Below, one piece after another: positions 34,088-43,080 of a stretch of 64,000 bases of DNA. Position numbers and translations under genes: made by a program. Each line of letters begins with the position of its first letter. Positions within the stretch are counted from its first letter, which is position 1. A model generated the notes under the pieces. The model did no database searches. It was not told the origin of the DNA and saw only the letters and a list, made by a program, of their open reading frames with translations. Source of the stretch: RAM1 sp040376925 (GTDB lineage: Bacteria; Pseudomonadota; Gammaproteobacteria; Burkholderiales; Burkholderiaceae_C); contig JBEIPU010000002.1 of assembly GCA_040376925.1 (NCBI GenBank), forward strand, positions 14,343-78,342, given 5' to 3'.

Positions 34088-36076
34088 TCAGAAATGGATA
34101 CCGCGCATCATCTGCTGCATGGCCACCGCCTCGGCCGACAGCTGCGGCTTGGCCGATTTGTCGCCCTTGGCCGCCGATGAATCGGGGAACATCCTGAAGC
34201 TCGTGTTCATCACGATCTGCATGATGCGCGGGAACAGCGCATGCAGCACCTGCCCGGCAATGCCCAGGCGGGTGGCTATGCGCACGTTCTTGTAGATGCA
34301 TGCGCCGGCCACCATGTCGGCGGCTTCCTCGGGGCTGAGCGTGGGTACGTTCTTGTAGATGTTGGTCGGCGCGATCATGGGCGTGCGCACCAGCGGCATG
34401 TTGATGGTGGTGAAGCTGATGCCCTGGTCGGCGTATTCGCTGGACGCGCAGCGCGTCCAGGCGTCCAGCGCCGCCTTGGACGCCACATAGGCGGAAAAGC
34501 GCGGCGCATTGGTCAGCACACCGATGGAGCTGATGTTGACCACATGACCCTTTTTCTTCGCTGTCATGGTGGGCAGCAGGCCCATGGTGATGCGCAGGCA
34601 GCCAAAGTAGTTGAGCTGCATGGTGCGCTCGAAGTCATGGAAGCGGTCGTAGCTGTTTTCAATCGCGCGGCGGATCGAGCGGCCCGCGTTATTGATCAGG
34701 AAGTCCACGCCGCCGTGGTTCTCGATCAGCAACTGCACAAAGCGGTCGCAGTCGGCCATGTCGGCAATGTCGGCCGCATAGCAGACGAAGCTGTAGCCCT
34801 TGGCCTTGGCCTCCTTCTGCGCCTCGTCCAGCTTGTCCTGGTCGCGCCCGCAGATGATGGTGATGGCGCCGGCCTCGGCAAACTTGTGGGCGGACGCCAG
34901 GCCGATGCCTGATGAGCCGCCGGTGACCAGCACGACCTTGCCCTGCACCGTGCCGCGCAAGGTGCGGTCGATGAACAGGTCCGGGTCCAGGTGGCGCTCC
35001 CAGTAATCCCAAAGGCGCCAGGCGTAGTCGCGCAGGTTGGGACATTCGATGCCCGAGCCCTTGAGCATGGCGTCCAGCTCGCGCCGGTCAAAGCGCGTGG
35101 GGTAGTTCACGAAGGTCAGCATGTCCTCCGGGATGCGCAGATCGGCCATGATGGCCTGCTTGACGCGGCGTACCGGCTTGATGGACATCAGCGTCTTGGT
35201 CACGCTCTTGGGGATGAAGCCCAGCAGCGCGGCGTTGATGAACAAGTTCATCTTGGGCGCGTGGCCCGCCTTGCTGAAGATGTCCAGCACGTCGCCCACA
35301 CGGTAGCCTTCGCTGTCCACCAGGTGGAAGCATTTTTTGGCGATGGCGGGTTTGTGGCTGATGAAGTCCAGGCAGTCCACCACGAAGTCCACCGGCACGA
35401 TGTTCACCCGGCCACCTTCCAGGCCCACCATCGGCATCCAGGGCGGCAACAGCTGGCGCGTGCGCTGGATCAGCTTGAAGAAGTAGTACGGGCCGTCGAT
35501 CTTGTCCATCTCGCCCGTGGTGCTGTCGCCCACCACCATGGCCGGGCGGTAGACCGTCCATGGCACCTTGGACAGTTCCTTGCGCACGATCTTTTCGCTC
35601 TCGTGCTTGGTCATGAAGTACGGGTGATCGTAGTTCTCGGCCTCGTCGAACATGTCTTCGCGGAACACGCCCTCGTACAGGCCGGCGGCGGCGATGGACG
35701 ACACATGGTGGAAGTGGCCGGCATCGATAGCCTTGGCCAGGTCCACCGTGTTGCGCGTGCCCTCGATGTTCACCGCAACCTGGCTTTCCTCGTCAGCGGA
35801 CAGGTCGTACACCGCTGCCAGGTGGTAGAAATGGTCGATCTGGCCTTTGAGCCTCCTGATGTCGTCGCTGGACACGCCAAGCTTTTTGGTGGTGAGGTCG
35901 CCGTACACCGGCACGGCCTTGGCGGCGCTGGCGCCCCAGTATTCACGCAGGCCGGCGACCTTGCCTTCGCTTTCCTTGCGGATCAGGAAGTGGACCACCG
36001 CGCCCTTGCGCTCCAGCAGTTTTTTGACGAGCCTTTTGCCGATGAAGCCGGTTGCACCGGTGACGAAATACTGCAT
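34088..36076 (-). CDS. Two-domain fatty acyl-CoA reductase (Marinobacter FAR type)
   Basis: The 662-residue protein fuses two Rossmann domains. The N-terminal half is an extended SDR of the male-sterility/FAR type (MQYFVTGATGFIGKRL; catalytic HPYFMTKHESEK). The C-terminal half is a classical SDR (LVTGGSSGIG, NNAGRSIRRAI, YVASKAALDAW). Length and long stretches (FERTMQLNYFG, NISSIGVLTNAPRFSAYV, INMPLVRTPMIAPT) agree with the Marinobacter fatty acyl-CoA reductase that makes fatty alcohols from acyl-CoA with NADPH, as I recall that sequence. A wax ester synthase, acyl-CoA-binding protein and phasin within 8 kb strengthen this. A general SDR role is the alternative. Confidence 0.82.
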   Translation of the reverse strand: MQYFVTGATGFIGKRLVKKLLERKGAVVHFLIRKESEGKVAGLREYWGASAAKAVPVYGDLTTKKLGVSSDDIRRLKGQIDHFYHLAAVYDLSADEESQVAVNIEGTRNTVDLAKAIDAGHFHHVSSIAAAGLYEGVFREDMFDEAENYDHPYFMTKHESEKIVRKELSKVPWTVYRPAMVVGDSTTGEMDKIDGPYYFFKLIQRTRQLLPPWMPMVGLEGGRVNIVPVDFVVDCLDFISHKPAIAKKCFHLVDSEGYRVGDVLDIFSKAGHAPKMNLFINAALLGFIPKSVTKTLMSIKPVRRVKQAIMADLRIPEDMLTFVNYPTRFDRRELDAMLKGSGIECPNLRDYAWRLWDYWERHLDPDLFIDRTLRGTVQGKVVLVTGGSSGIGLASAHKFAEAGAITIICGRDQDKLDEAQKEAKAKGYSFVCYAADIADMADCDRFVQLLIENHGGVDFLINNAGRSIRRAIENSYDRFHDFERTMQLNYFGCLRITMGLLPTMTAKKKGHVVNISSIGVLTNAPRFSAYVASKAALDAWTRCASSEYADQGISFTTINMPLVRTPMIAPTNIYKNVPTLSPEEAADMVAGACIYKNVRIATRLGIAGQVLHALFPRIMQIVMNTSFRMFPDSSAAKGDKSAKPQLSAEAVAMQQMMRGIHF

Positions 36077-36152
36077 GAAGACCTCCGGAATAGATCATGG
36101 ATTCTTGCTTAAAGCCCGCGGCCCCCGATTCAGCACAAACCCGTGTGGCGCC

Positions 36153-36168
36153 TAGGTGTGGACACCTA
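36153..36168. promoter_or_regulatory. Inverted repeat between the FAR and phasin genes, likely operator
   Basis: TAGGTGT-GG-ACACCTA is a perfect 7-bp-arm dyad in the divergent FAR/phasin intergenic region. A further CACCTA half-site lies at 36186-36191, about two helical turns away and in the same orientation as the right arm. The dyad centre is 84 bp before the FAR start and 114 bp before the phasin start. The TetR gene at 38160 is a candidate binder. Confidence 0.5.
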
Positions 36169-36274
36169 ACGGTTTTAGGAGCCGGCACCTAGCCTGCAAC
36201 CGGCGCCTGCGCTTACAGTGCAGGCATGCGCCGTGCGAGGCAGGGCGCGCCCCACAACCCACATGGAGTCCAGC

Positions 36275-36781
36275 ATGGTCAAGAAAATGCAGAAATCCGC
36301 CGCCACCGGCGACAAGTCCGGCGCCCACCTGTCGGGCACCGTCAAGGAATCGGCCCAGCAGATCTGGCTGGCCGGCCTGGGCGCCTTCTCCAAGGCCCAG
36401 GAAGAAGGCGGCAAGGTCTTCGAAACCTTGGTGAAAGAAGGCCTGAGCATCCAGCGCAAGACCCAGGCCGCCGCCGAAGAGAAAATTTCTGAAGCCACCA
36501 ACAAGATGGCAACCATGGCCACCGACATTTCGTCCAAGGCCTCCGGTCAGTGGGACAAGCTGGAAAACATCTTTGAAGACCGCGTGTCCAAGGCACTGAA
36601 CAAGCTGGGCGTGCCCTCGGCCAAGGACATTGACGTGCTGATCGCGCGCATTGACGAGCTCAACCGCAACGTGGCACGCCTGAGCGCCAACGCCAAGGCT
36701 GCGCCTGCTGCGCCCAAGCCGGCGGCCAAGGCCGCTGGCAAGCCTGCCGCCAAGCGTACGGCCGCACGCAAGACGGCATGA
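36275..36781 (+). CDS. Phasin-family granule-associated protein (PhaI/PhaF-like)
   Basis: The 168-residue protein starts at ATG 36275, six bases after GGAG. An amphipathic helical phasin domain (about 18-115, SAQQIWLAGLGAFSKAQEEGG) is followed by a leucine-zipper-like stretch (DVLIARIDELNRNVARLSA). It ends in a short Ala/Lys/Pro tail (AAPKPAAKAAGKPAAKR) like the histone-like tails of PhaF, though much shorter. It should coat polyhydroxyalkanoate or lipid inclusions. It is divergent to the FAR gene. A strong hairpin terminator follows. Confidence 0.88.
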   Translation: MVKKMQKSAATGDKSGAHLSGTVKESAQQIWLAGLGAFSKAQEEGGKVFETLVKEGLSIQRKTQAAAEEKISEATNKMATMATDISSKASGQWDKLENIFEDRVSKALNKLGVPSAKDIDVLIARIDELNRNVARLSANAKAAPAAPKPAAKAAGKPAAKRTAARKTA

Positions 36782-36803
36782 CCGTCGGGTTGCTTCACCC
36801 ACA

Positions 36804-36825
36804 GGGCGCCTCGGCGCCCTTTTTT
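36804..36825 (+). terminator. Intrinsic terminator after the phasin gene
   Basis: GGGCGCC (36804-36810) and GGCGCCC (36813-36819) form a perfect GC stem, followed directly by six T. It ends the phasin transcript 23 bp after the stop codon. Confidence 0.88.
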
Positions 36826-36887
36826 GTGCGCGCCAGGTTTGCTGCAACGCAGCATTGCAGATCGCTCCACCCTTCTACACTGACCCC

Positions 36888-38132
36888 ATGAGTTCATCGC
36901 GCAAAAACCCCGCACGCATCGCCCTGGCCCTGGCCGGCGGCGGCCCGTTGGGCGCCATTTACGAGATCGGCGCGCTGTGTGCGCTGGACGAGTCGCTGCA
37001 CGGCATCGACTTTGCGCAGCTGGACCATTACGTGGGCGTGTCGGCCGGGGGCTTCATTGCCGCAGCTCTGGCCAATGGCATGACCCCGCGCGAACTGAGC
37101 GCGTCGTTCATCGAGAACGGCACGCAGGCCTCCGATGTGTTTGATCCCTCCTGGCTCATGGTGCCGGCCTATGGCGAATTTGCCCGCCGCGCCATCATGG
37201 CGCCGGGTCTGGCGGCGTCCGCCCTGTGGCGCTTTGCATCGGGCCGTACGTCATTGACCAGCGCGCTGGAGCGTTTGGGCCCAGGCTTGCCCACCGGCAT
37301 CTTTTCCAACGAAGGCATCGACCGTGAACTGGCCCGCCTGTTCACCCGCGAGGGCCGCACCAACGACTTTCGCCAGCTGCGCACAAAACTCACGCTGGTG
37401 GCTACCAACCTGGACAGCGGCGAGGCCGCCCCCTTTGGCCGCCCGGGCTGGGACCATGTACCGATCTCGCGCGCGGTGCAGGCCAGCTCCGCCCTGCCCG
37501 GGCTGTTCCCGCCGGTGGAGATCGACGACAACTACTATGTGGACGGCGCGCTCAAGAAAACCATGCATGCCTCCGTGGCGATGGACGGCGGCATCGACCT
37601 CATGCTGTGCCTGAACCCGCTGGTGCCGTTCAATGCCACGGCATCCGGCAGCGAGCGCGTGATGCGCGGCGGCCTGCCGCCCGAGAAACGCGGCATCCCG
37701 CGCATCGTGGACGGCGGCCTGCCGGCCGTGCTGAGCCAGACGTTCCGATCGATGATCCATTCACGCATGGAACTCGGCATGAAGCACTACGAACGCGCCT
37801 ACCCCGGCACCGACATCGTGCTGATCGAGCCCGACCACCGCGACCCCGAGCTGTACCTGGCCAACACCTTCAGCTACGGCCAGCGCCGCTCGCTGGCCGA
37901 GCATGCCTACCAGCAGACGCGCGCCATGCTGCGCTCGCGCCGCACCAGCCTGTCGGCCAAATTCGCACGCCACGGCATCAGCCTGCGCGCCGATGTGCTG
38001 GACGACCCGCGGCGCCACCTGGTCATGCCACCGGCGGCGCCCACGCGCATCGGCCGCGCCATCGCGTCACTGCAGGAAGTCATGGACGACCTGGGCCACG
38101 TGGTCGCGCCCGTGGCGCAGCAGCCGCGCTGA
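36888..38132 (+). CDS. Patatin-like phospholipase/acyl hydrolase
   Basis: The 414-residue protein starts at ATG 36888 (MSSSRKNPARIALALAGGGPLG). The oxyanion loop GGGPLGA, the nucleophile elbow GVSAGG (Ser52) and the catalytic Asp in VDGAL (Asp219) form an intact Ser-Asp dyad. The C-terminal third is specific to this subgroup. No signal peptide is present, so it acts in the cytoplasm, perhaps on inclusion-bound lipids or phospholipids. It lies 27 bp before the TetR gene and looks like the first gene of a four-gene run. Confidence 0.9.
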   Translation: MSSSRKNPARIALALAGGGPLGAIYEIGALCALDESLHGIDFAQLDHYVGVSAGGFIAAALANGMTPRELSASFIENGTQASDVFDPSWLMVPAYGEFARRAIMAPGLAASALWRFASGRTSLTSALERLGPGLPTGIFSNEGIDRELARLFTREGRTNDFRQLRTKLTLVATNLDSGEAAPFGRPGWDHVPISRAVQASSALPGLFPPVEIDDNYYVDGALKKTMHASVAMDGGIDLMLCLNPLVPFNATASGSERVMRGGLPPEKRGIPRIVDGGLPAVLSQTFRSMIHSRMELGMKHYERAYPGTDIVLIEPDHRDPELYLANTFSYGQRRSLAEHAYQQTRAMLRSRRTSLSAKFARHGISLRADVLDDPRRHLVMPPAAPTRIGRAIASLQEVMDDLGHVVAPVAQQPR

Positions 38133-38159
38133 CCGGCTGGCCGACAAAGAGGACCCACC

Positions 38160-38825
38160 ATGGTGAAAAAGGCCCCCCGCCGCACCGCAGAGCGCATCCT
38201 CGAAGTCACGCTCGACCTGTTCAACCGGTTTGGCGAACCCAATGTATCCACCACACTCATCTCGGCCGAGCTGAACATCAGCCCCGGCAACCTGTACTAC
38301 CACTACCCGGCCAAGGACGAGCTGATCAACAGCCTGTTTGACCGCTACGAACGTGCCCTGAGCGAACTGCTCAATGCCAGCGACGGCGTGCGTGATGTGG
38401 AAGACGCCTGGTTCTTCATGCACACGCTGTTCGAGCTGATCTGGCAATACCGCTTCCTGTACCGCGACCTGAACGACCTGCTGTCCAAGAACCGCCGTCT
38501 GGAGACGCACTTCCAGTGGGTGCTCAAGAACAAGACGCGTTCCGTGCGCGCCATGCTGGACGGCATGAGCCGCAGCGGCGCGCTGAGCATTGATTCACGC
38601 GAAATCGAAGCCACCGCCACCAGCATGGTGGTGGTGCTGACCTACTGGCTGAGCTACGAATACGTGCGCGACCCGCGCCGCGCGCTGGAACCCGAAAGCG
38701 CCCAGCTCGCGCTGATGCGGGGCGCGCACCATGTGCTGAACCTGCTGGTGCCCTACCTGGAGCCCGGCCAGCGCATGCACCTGCTGGGCCTGGTCAGCGC
38801 CTACAACAACCCTGCCGAGAACTGA
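38160..38825 (+). CDS. TetR/AcrR-family transcription regulator
   Basis: The 221-residue protein has an N-terminal helix-turn-helix (about 10-56, RTAERILEVTLDLFNRFGEPNV then LISAELNISPGNLYYHYPAKDEL) and an all-helical ligand domain. A GAGGA ribosome-binding site precedes the ATG. Its setting among patatin, phasin, FAR and WS/DGAT genes suggests an acyl-CoA or fatty-acid sensor. The dyad at 36153-36168 is a possible operator. Confidence 0.9.
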   Translation: MVKKAPRRTAERILEVTLDLFNRFGEPNVSTTLISAELNISPGNLYYHYPAKDELINSLFDRYERALSELLNASDGVRDVEDAWFFMHTLFELIWQYRFLYRDLNDLLSKNRRLETHFQWVLKNKTRSVRAMLDGMSRSGALSIDSREIEATATSMVVVLTYWLSYEYVRDPRRALEPESAQLALMRGAHHVLNLLVPYLEPGQRMHLLGLVSAYNNPAEN

Positions 38826-38840
38826 GCACCAGGAGACACC

Positions 38841-39614
38841 ATGGCCAAGTGGAACGCTTTCCCCCATGCCGGTGACTACACCTTTGACGCCGGCAGCGTG
38901 CGCCGCCAGTGGGCGCGCCTGCATGCCGGCGATGCCGAGCCCTGCCCCGGCGATGCAAACATCCTGGAGGCCTGGGCGCTGTTTCACAACGGCGAATTCC
39001 AGAAGGCCGCCGACGCGGGCCTGAAGGCCGGCGATGCCGGCCTGACCGTGGCCAACAAGGCCACCTGCGTTTACGCCACCTACCTGGAGAACAAGGAAAA
39101 GGTGCGCCTGGACCTGTTCATGGAAGTCGCCAACCGGGCCCAGGAGCATGCCGCTCGCGACCCCAAGAACCCGGGCGCCTGGTACCTGCAGGCCTATGCG
39201 CTGGGCCGCTACAGCCAGGGCATCAGCGTGGCCAAGGCGCTGGCCCAGGGGCTGGGCAGCCGCGTGAAGGAATCGCTGGAAAAGGCCATCGAGCTGCAAC
39301 CGCGCCATGCCGACGCCCATGTGGCGCTGGGCGCGTTCCATGCCGAAGTGATCGACAAGGTGGGTTCATTGATTGGCGGCATGACCTATGGCGCCAAGAA
39401 GGACGTGGGCCTGCGCCTGTTCAAGGAAGCCCTGAAGCTCAACCCGGGTTCGGCCATTGCAATGGTCGAATACGCCAACGGCCTTGTCATGCTGGAAGGC
39501 GACAAGGGCATGAAAGAGGCCACGCGCCTTTACGAGCAGGCCGCCGCCAGCAAACCGGCCGACGCCACCGAGCGGCTGGACGTGGAACTGGCGCGCACCC
39601 AGCTGGCCGATTGA
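38841..39614 (+). CDS. TPR-like protein of unknown function
   Basis: The 257-residue cytoplasmic protein has helical repeat character (ALFHNGEFQKAADAGLKAG, GAWYLQAYALGRYSQG, SLEKAIELQPRHADAHVALGAF, FKEALKLNPGSAIAMVEYANG). It resembles tetratricopeptide scaffolds. AGGAG lies close before the ATG and only 15 bp separate it from the TetR stop, so it is co-transcribed. A scaffold for lipid inclusion or acyl metabolism is possible, but the sequence shows no enzymatic motif. Confidence 0.7.
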   Translation: MAKWNAFPHAGDYTFDAGSVRRQWARLHAGDAEPCPGDANILEAWALFHNGEFQKAADAGLKAGDAGLTVANKATCVYATYLENKEKVRLDLFMEVANRAQEHAARDPKNPGAWYLQAYALGRYSQGISVAKALAQGLGSRVKESLEKAIELQPRHADAHVALGAFHAEVIDKVGSLIGGMTYGAKKDVGLRLFKEALKLNPGSAIAMVEYANGLVMLEGDKGMKEATRLYEQAAASKPADATERLDVELARTQLAD

Positions 39615-39681
39615 CCCACTGACGCTTTTTTGCGGCGCGCGCCTACAGGCACTGCGGCGGCGGCCGGTCACCATCGGTTGC

Positions 39682-40128
39682 ATGAACAACATCTTTGAAG
39701 CCCTGCGTGTCAGCCACGAAACGCAACGCGCCCTGTGCGCGCAGATGCTGGCCACCGCGCCCGACGGCCCGGACCGCCGCCGTCTGTTCACCGACCTGAA
39801 GCGCGAGCTGGCCGCCCATGCGACGGCCGAGGAACGCTGCCTGTATGTGCCGCTGTTTGAGCACGACAGCACGGTCGATGCCTCACGCCACGCGATTGCC
39901 GAGCACCACGAAATGGATGAACTGGTGGAAGACCTGCAGGCCAAGGAAACCAATGATTCCAGCTGGCTGGCCATTGCGAAGAAACTGTCGGAGAAGGTAC
40001 ACCACCATCTTCAGGAAGAAGAGACCAAGTTCTTCCAGCTGGCCGGCAAGGTACTGACGGACAAGCAGAAAGCGGATCTGGCCAAGGACTACGAGGCCGA
40101 ATTCCTGACCCAGCGCACCAAGGACTGA
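39682..40128 (+). CDS. Hemerythrin HHE-domain protein
   Basis: The 148-residue four-helix protein carries His/Glu pairs expected for a di-iron hemerythrin-like site: ELAAHATAEERCLYVPL, AIAEHHEMDELVEDL and VHHHLQEEETKFF. Such proteins bind oxygen, nitric oxide or iron in the cytosol. It follows the TPR gene by 67 bp on the same strand. Its role among the lipid genes is unclear. Confidence 0.85.
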   Translation: MNNIFEALRVSHETQRALCAQMLATAPDGPDRRRLFTDLKRELAAHATAEERCLYVPLFEHDSTVDASRHAIAEHHEMDELVEDLQAKETNDSSWLAIAKKLSEKVHHHLQEEETKFFQLAGKVLTDKQKADLAKDYEAEFLTQRTKD

Positions 40129-40155
40129 GGGGTTGGGTCACCAGCCGTCTGCTTC

Positions 40156-40182
40156 GGCATCAGGGCATTGAGCCCAGATGCC
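40156..40182. terminator. Hairpin between convergent hemerythrin and WS/DGAT genes
   Basis: Arms 40156-40166 and 40172-40182 pair over 11 bp with one mismatch around a five-base loop. No T tract follows on either strand, so it may be a weak or factor-assisted terminator. Confidence 0.35.
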
Positions 40183-40239
40183 TTGTGAGTGCCTTCGCTG
40201 GTCGATCCCGCTGACGCGGGGCCCTCGCCCTTCGCTCGG

Positions 40240-41760
40240 TCACTCTCCCCAAGGCAGCATCAAGGTGACGAGAGACAGCTTCGCAAACTCCGGCTCGAAC
40301 TCGTCAATGATCTTCTGCGGGTCCGGGCACAGGGCGGTATCGGTGATGACACCGAACTGCACGCCGCCGCCGTAGCTCAGGATCGACACGCCCAGCCCGA
40401 TGTCGCCGGACTGCGGCACCCAGAACATGCTCTGCTCCAGCGTCGAACCCAGAAATTTGAGCTTCTCGCGCGGGCCGGGCACGTTGGTCATGACCGCCGT
40501 GGTCTTCTTGCCAAACAGGTTGAGCATGGCTTCCTGCGCGGGCTTGATCAACAGACCCGCCACGGCCAGCAGGCCAAAAGCCAGCAGCGGCTGCGTACTG
40601 CCCTTGAGCGCGGTCATGCGACGTCGCACTTCGTACACCCGCTCGATCGGATTGTCCACGCCGATCGGCAGCACCAGTGGCACCAGGCCAAAGCGGTTGC
40701 CCAGCTTGTAGGCCTGGTCCAGCGGGCGCAGGTTCACCGGGATCATGGCGCGGATTTCCTGGCCCGCCACATCGTCGCCCAGGGATTTCAGGTATTCGCC
40801 GATGGCACCGGCCACACAGCTGAGCAGCACGTCGTTGATGGAGCAGTTCAGCGCCTTGCCCACAGCCTTCACTTCGTCCAGCGGGATGGGCTGGCACCAG
40901 GCCACGCGCTTGGTCCGCCCGGGCTTGCCCTTCAGGCGGGTTTTGGAATCATCCGGCATCAGCGCGAGCGCAGCCGCGTCGCTGATCACCTGGTAGGCCA
41001 GGCGCGCCATGTCCAGCGAGCCCGACATGCCTTTTTGAGGGTCGCGCAGCATGCCCAGCGACTTGGCCGCGCCGTCGCCGGCCACGCCCAGCGCGCGCAC
41101 CGTGATGTCGGTCAGCGGCTTGATCAGCGTGTCGGCAATCCAGTCTTCCGCGCCCGCCGGGGCGTCCTTGCGTCTGCGCTCGGGCGGCGGCGCACCGCCG
41201 TCCACCAGTGACATGGTCACCGAGATCAGCGCAATGCCGTCGGCAATGCAGTGGTGGATGCGCACCATCAGCGCGCTGCCGCCTTCATAGTCTTCCACCA
41301 GCGCAAAGTGCCACAGCGGGCGCCTGGGGTCCAGCGGCTGCATGGCCAGCTCGCCCATGCGTTTTTGCAGCGCCTGCTGCGCCTGCCCTTTTGCATGCCG
41401 CGGCAGCTTTTCGCGGGTGACGTGGTTGGCGATATCGAACTTGCGGTCCTCCACCCAGGTGGCGCCCGCGGCGTCTTCCACCACGCGCTGTCGAAAGCGG
41501 TTGTACTTGAGCAGGCGTTCTTCCACCCGCTGGCACAGATCCTCGTACTTGATGCCGGGCTTGAGCGTCCACACGCCCACGATCATCATCAGGTTGGCGG
41601 CGCTGTCCATGCGCAACCAGGCGGTATCGACCTTGGTCATGCGCTCGCCGCTCAGGCCCAGCATGCCGGTGGCGGCGCGGGTGGCGTTCTTTTGCACGGC
41701 TTTGGCCGCTTTTCTGGCCACGGTTTTGGCCACATCGGGCGCAACGATTCGGGTCACCAT
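40240..41760 (-). CDS. Wax ester synthase/diacylglycerol acyltransferase (WS/DGAT)
   Basis: The 506-residue enzyme carries the catalytic HHxxxDG motif (His169, His170, Asp174 in IHHCIADG) and the downstream family motifs NDVLLSCVAGAIGEYL and VMTNVPGPREKLKFLG. It joins acyl-CoA to fatty alcohol or diacylglycerol, forming wax ester or triacylglycerol at inclusion surfaces. A basic N-terminal leader (about 1-38) may bind membranes or granules. With the fatty acyl-CoA reductase at 34088 the complete acyl-CoA to wax ester path is present in 8 kb. It is divergent to the acyl-CoA-binding protein. Confidence 0.92.
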   Translation of the reverse strand: MVTRIVAPDVAKTVARKAAKAVQKNATRAATGMLGLSGERMTKVDTAWLRMDSAANLMMIVGVWTLKPGIKYEDLCQRVEERLLKYNRFRQRVVEDAAGATWVEDRKFDIANHVTREKLPRHAKGQAQQALQKRMGELAMQPLDPRRPLWHFALVEDYEGGSALMVRIHHCIADGIALISVTMSLVDGGAPPPERRRKDAPAGAEDWIADTLIKPLTDITVRALGVAGDGAAKSLGMLRDPQKGMSGSLDMARLAYQVISDAAALALMPDDSKTRLKGKPGRTKRVAWCQPIPLDEVKAVGKALNCSINDVLLSCVAGAIGEYLKSLGDDVAGQEIRAMIPVNLRPLDQAYKLGNRFGLVPLVLPIGVDNPIERVYEVRRRMTALKGSTQPLLAFGLLAVAGLLIKPAQEAMLNLFGKKTTAVMTNVPGPREKLKFLGSTLEQSMFWVPQSGDIGLGVSILSYGGGVQFGVITDTALCPDPQKIIDEFEPEFAKLSLVTLMLPWGE

Positions 41761-41913
41761 GCTGTCTCCATCCTCGGCTTTGTAGGTCGGCTTTATTCGG
41801 GATCAGCCCCTATTCTGGGGTGTCCGGTGAACGTAAGATACCGCGAAGTTACCCGCAGGCTCAGGCTCAGGGTAGACGGATCACCTCAACAAGCACACAC
41901 CCAGGAGCATTTC

Positions 41914-42168
41914 ATGGCCGACCTCAAAGCCGCATTCGAAGCCGCCGTTGCCGGTTCCAAAAACCTCAGCGAGCGCCCCGACAACGCCACGCTGCTGAAG
42001 ATTTACGGCCTGTACAAGCAGGCCACCGCTGGCGACAACGCCGAGAAAAAGCCCGGCTTCGGCGACATGGTGGGCCGCGCGAAGTGGGACGCCTGGAACA
42101 GCCTCAAGGGCACGTCCAGCGATGACGCCATGCAGCAGTACATCGACCTGATTGAATCACTGAGCTGA
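41914..42168 (+). CDS. Acyl-CoA-binding protein (ACBP)
   Basis: The 84-residue protein starts at ATG 41914, six bases after AGGAG. It matches the four-helix ACBP fold: MADLKAAFEAAVAGSKNL, LLKIYGLYKQATAGDN and RAKWDAWNSLKG, with the conserved ligand-binding Tyr and Lys. It carries long-chain acyl-CoA esters and would feed the reductase and the acyltransferase. Its 3' end overlaps the convergent HMG-CoA lyase gene by 12 bp. Confidence 0.95.
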   Translation: MADLKAAFEAAVAGSKNLSERPDNATLLKIYGLYKQATAGDNAEKKPGFGDMVGRAKWDAWNSLKGTSSDDAMQQYIDLIESLS

Positions 42169-43080
42169 AGCAAATTCTGGCGCCGGGTGCAGGTCGGTGA
42201 TGCGCCCGGCCCGGGCCACCTGCCCCGGTACGTCGTGGCCCACGATCTGCGGCATCTGCCGGGCCACCGCCAGCAGGCGGGTCAGGTTCATCCCTGTGTC
42301 ATAGCCCATGGCGTCCAGCATGTGGATGGCGTCCTCGCTGCTGATGTTGCCGCTGGCACCCGGCGCATACGGGCAGCCGCCCAGCCCGCCCAGCGACCCA
42401 TCGAAACGGTCCACCCCGCCCTGCACCGCCGCCAGCACATTGGCCAGCCCCATGCCGCGGGTGTTGTGGAAATGCAGCGTCAGCTGCAGGCCGTCAAAGC
42501 GCCGCTGCGCCGCGTCCACCCACTGTGCCACCTGGGTCGGGTGGGCCATGCCGGTGGTGTCACACAGCGTCAGCCCGCGCACGCCCAAGGCGGCAAAACG
42601 ATCTCCCCAGCGCAGCACCTCGGCCAGCGCCACGTCGCCCTCCATCGGGCAGCCAAAGCTGCACGACAGCGACACATTGACCGGTGCACGCCCGTCCACC
42701 AGCCGGATCACCTCGGCCAGCCCGGCAAAGCTTTTCTCACGCGGCATGCGCAGGTTGGCCAGGTTGTGCGTCTCGGACACCGACATCACCAGGTTCAGCT
42801 CGTCGGCGCGCGACTCCAGCGCCCGCTCGGCCCCGCGCACATTGGGCACCAGCACGGTGTACTCCACGCCCGGCACGCGCCGGATGCGACCCATGACCTC
42901 CTCGGCGTCGCGCAGCATGGGGATGGCCTTGGGCGAGGTGAAGGACGTCACCTCGATCTTCGCGTAGCCGCAGTCGCCCAGTGCGTCCACCAGGGCCACC
43001 TTGGTGTCGGTCGGCACGAATTCTGGCTCGATCTGGAAGCCGTCGCGTGTGGCGACCTCGTTGAAGTAAATGCGTTTCAT
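42157..43080 (-). CDS. Hydroxymethylglutaryl-CoA lyase
   Basis: The 307-residue TIM-barrel enzyme cleaves HMG-CoA to acetyl-CoA and acetoacetate. NEVATRDGFQIE gives the N-terminal metal and catalytic residues. CDTTGMAHP lies at the barrel end. GGLGGCPYAPGASGN is the family signature with the catalytic Cys. It overlaps the CoA-transferase gene upstream by ATGA. That pairing suggests activation and cleavage of a branched dicarboxylate such as 3-hydroxy-3-methylglutarate. Confidence 0.92.
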   Translation of the reverse strand: MKRIYFNEVATRDGFQIEPEFVPTDTKVALVDALGDCGYAKIEVTSFTSPKAIPMLRDAEEVMGRIRRVPGVEYTVLVPNVRGAERALESRADELNLVMSVSETHNLANLRMPREKSFAGLAEVIRLVDGRAPVNVSLSCSFGCPMEGDVALAEVLRWGDRFAALGVRGLTLCDTTGMAHPTQVAQWVDAAQRRFDGLQLTLHFHNTRGMGLANVLAAVQGGVDRFDGSLGGLGGCPYAPGASGNISSEDAIHMLDAMGYDTGMNLTRLLAVARQMPQIVGHDVPGQVARAGRITDLHPAPEFASAQ

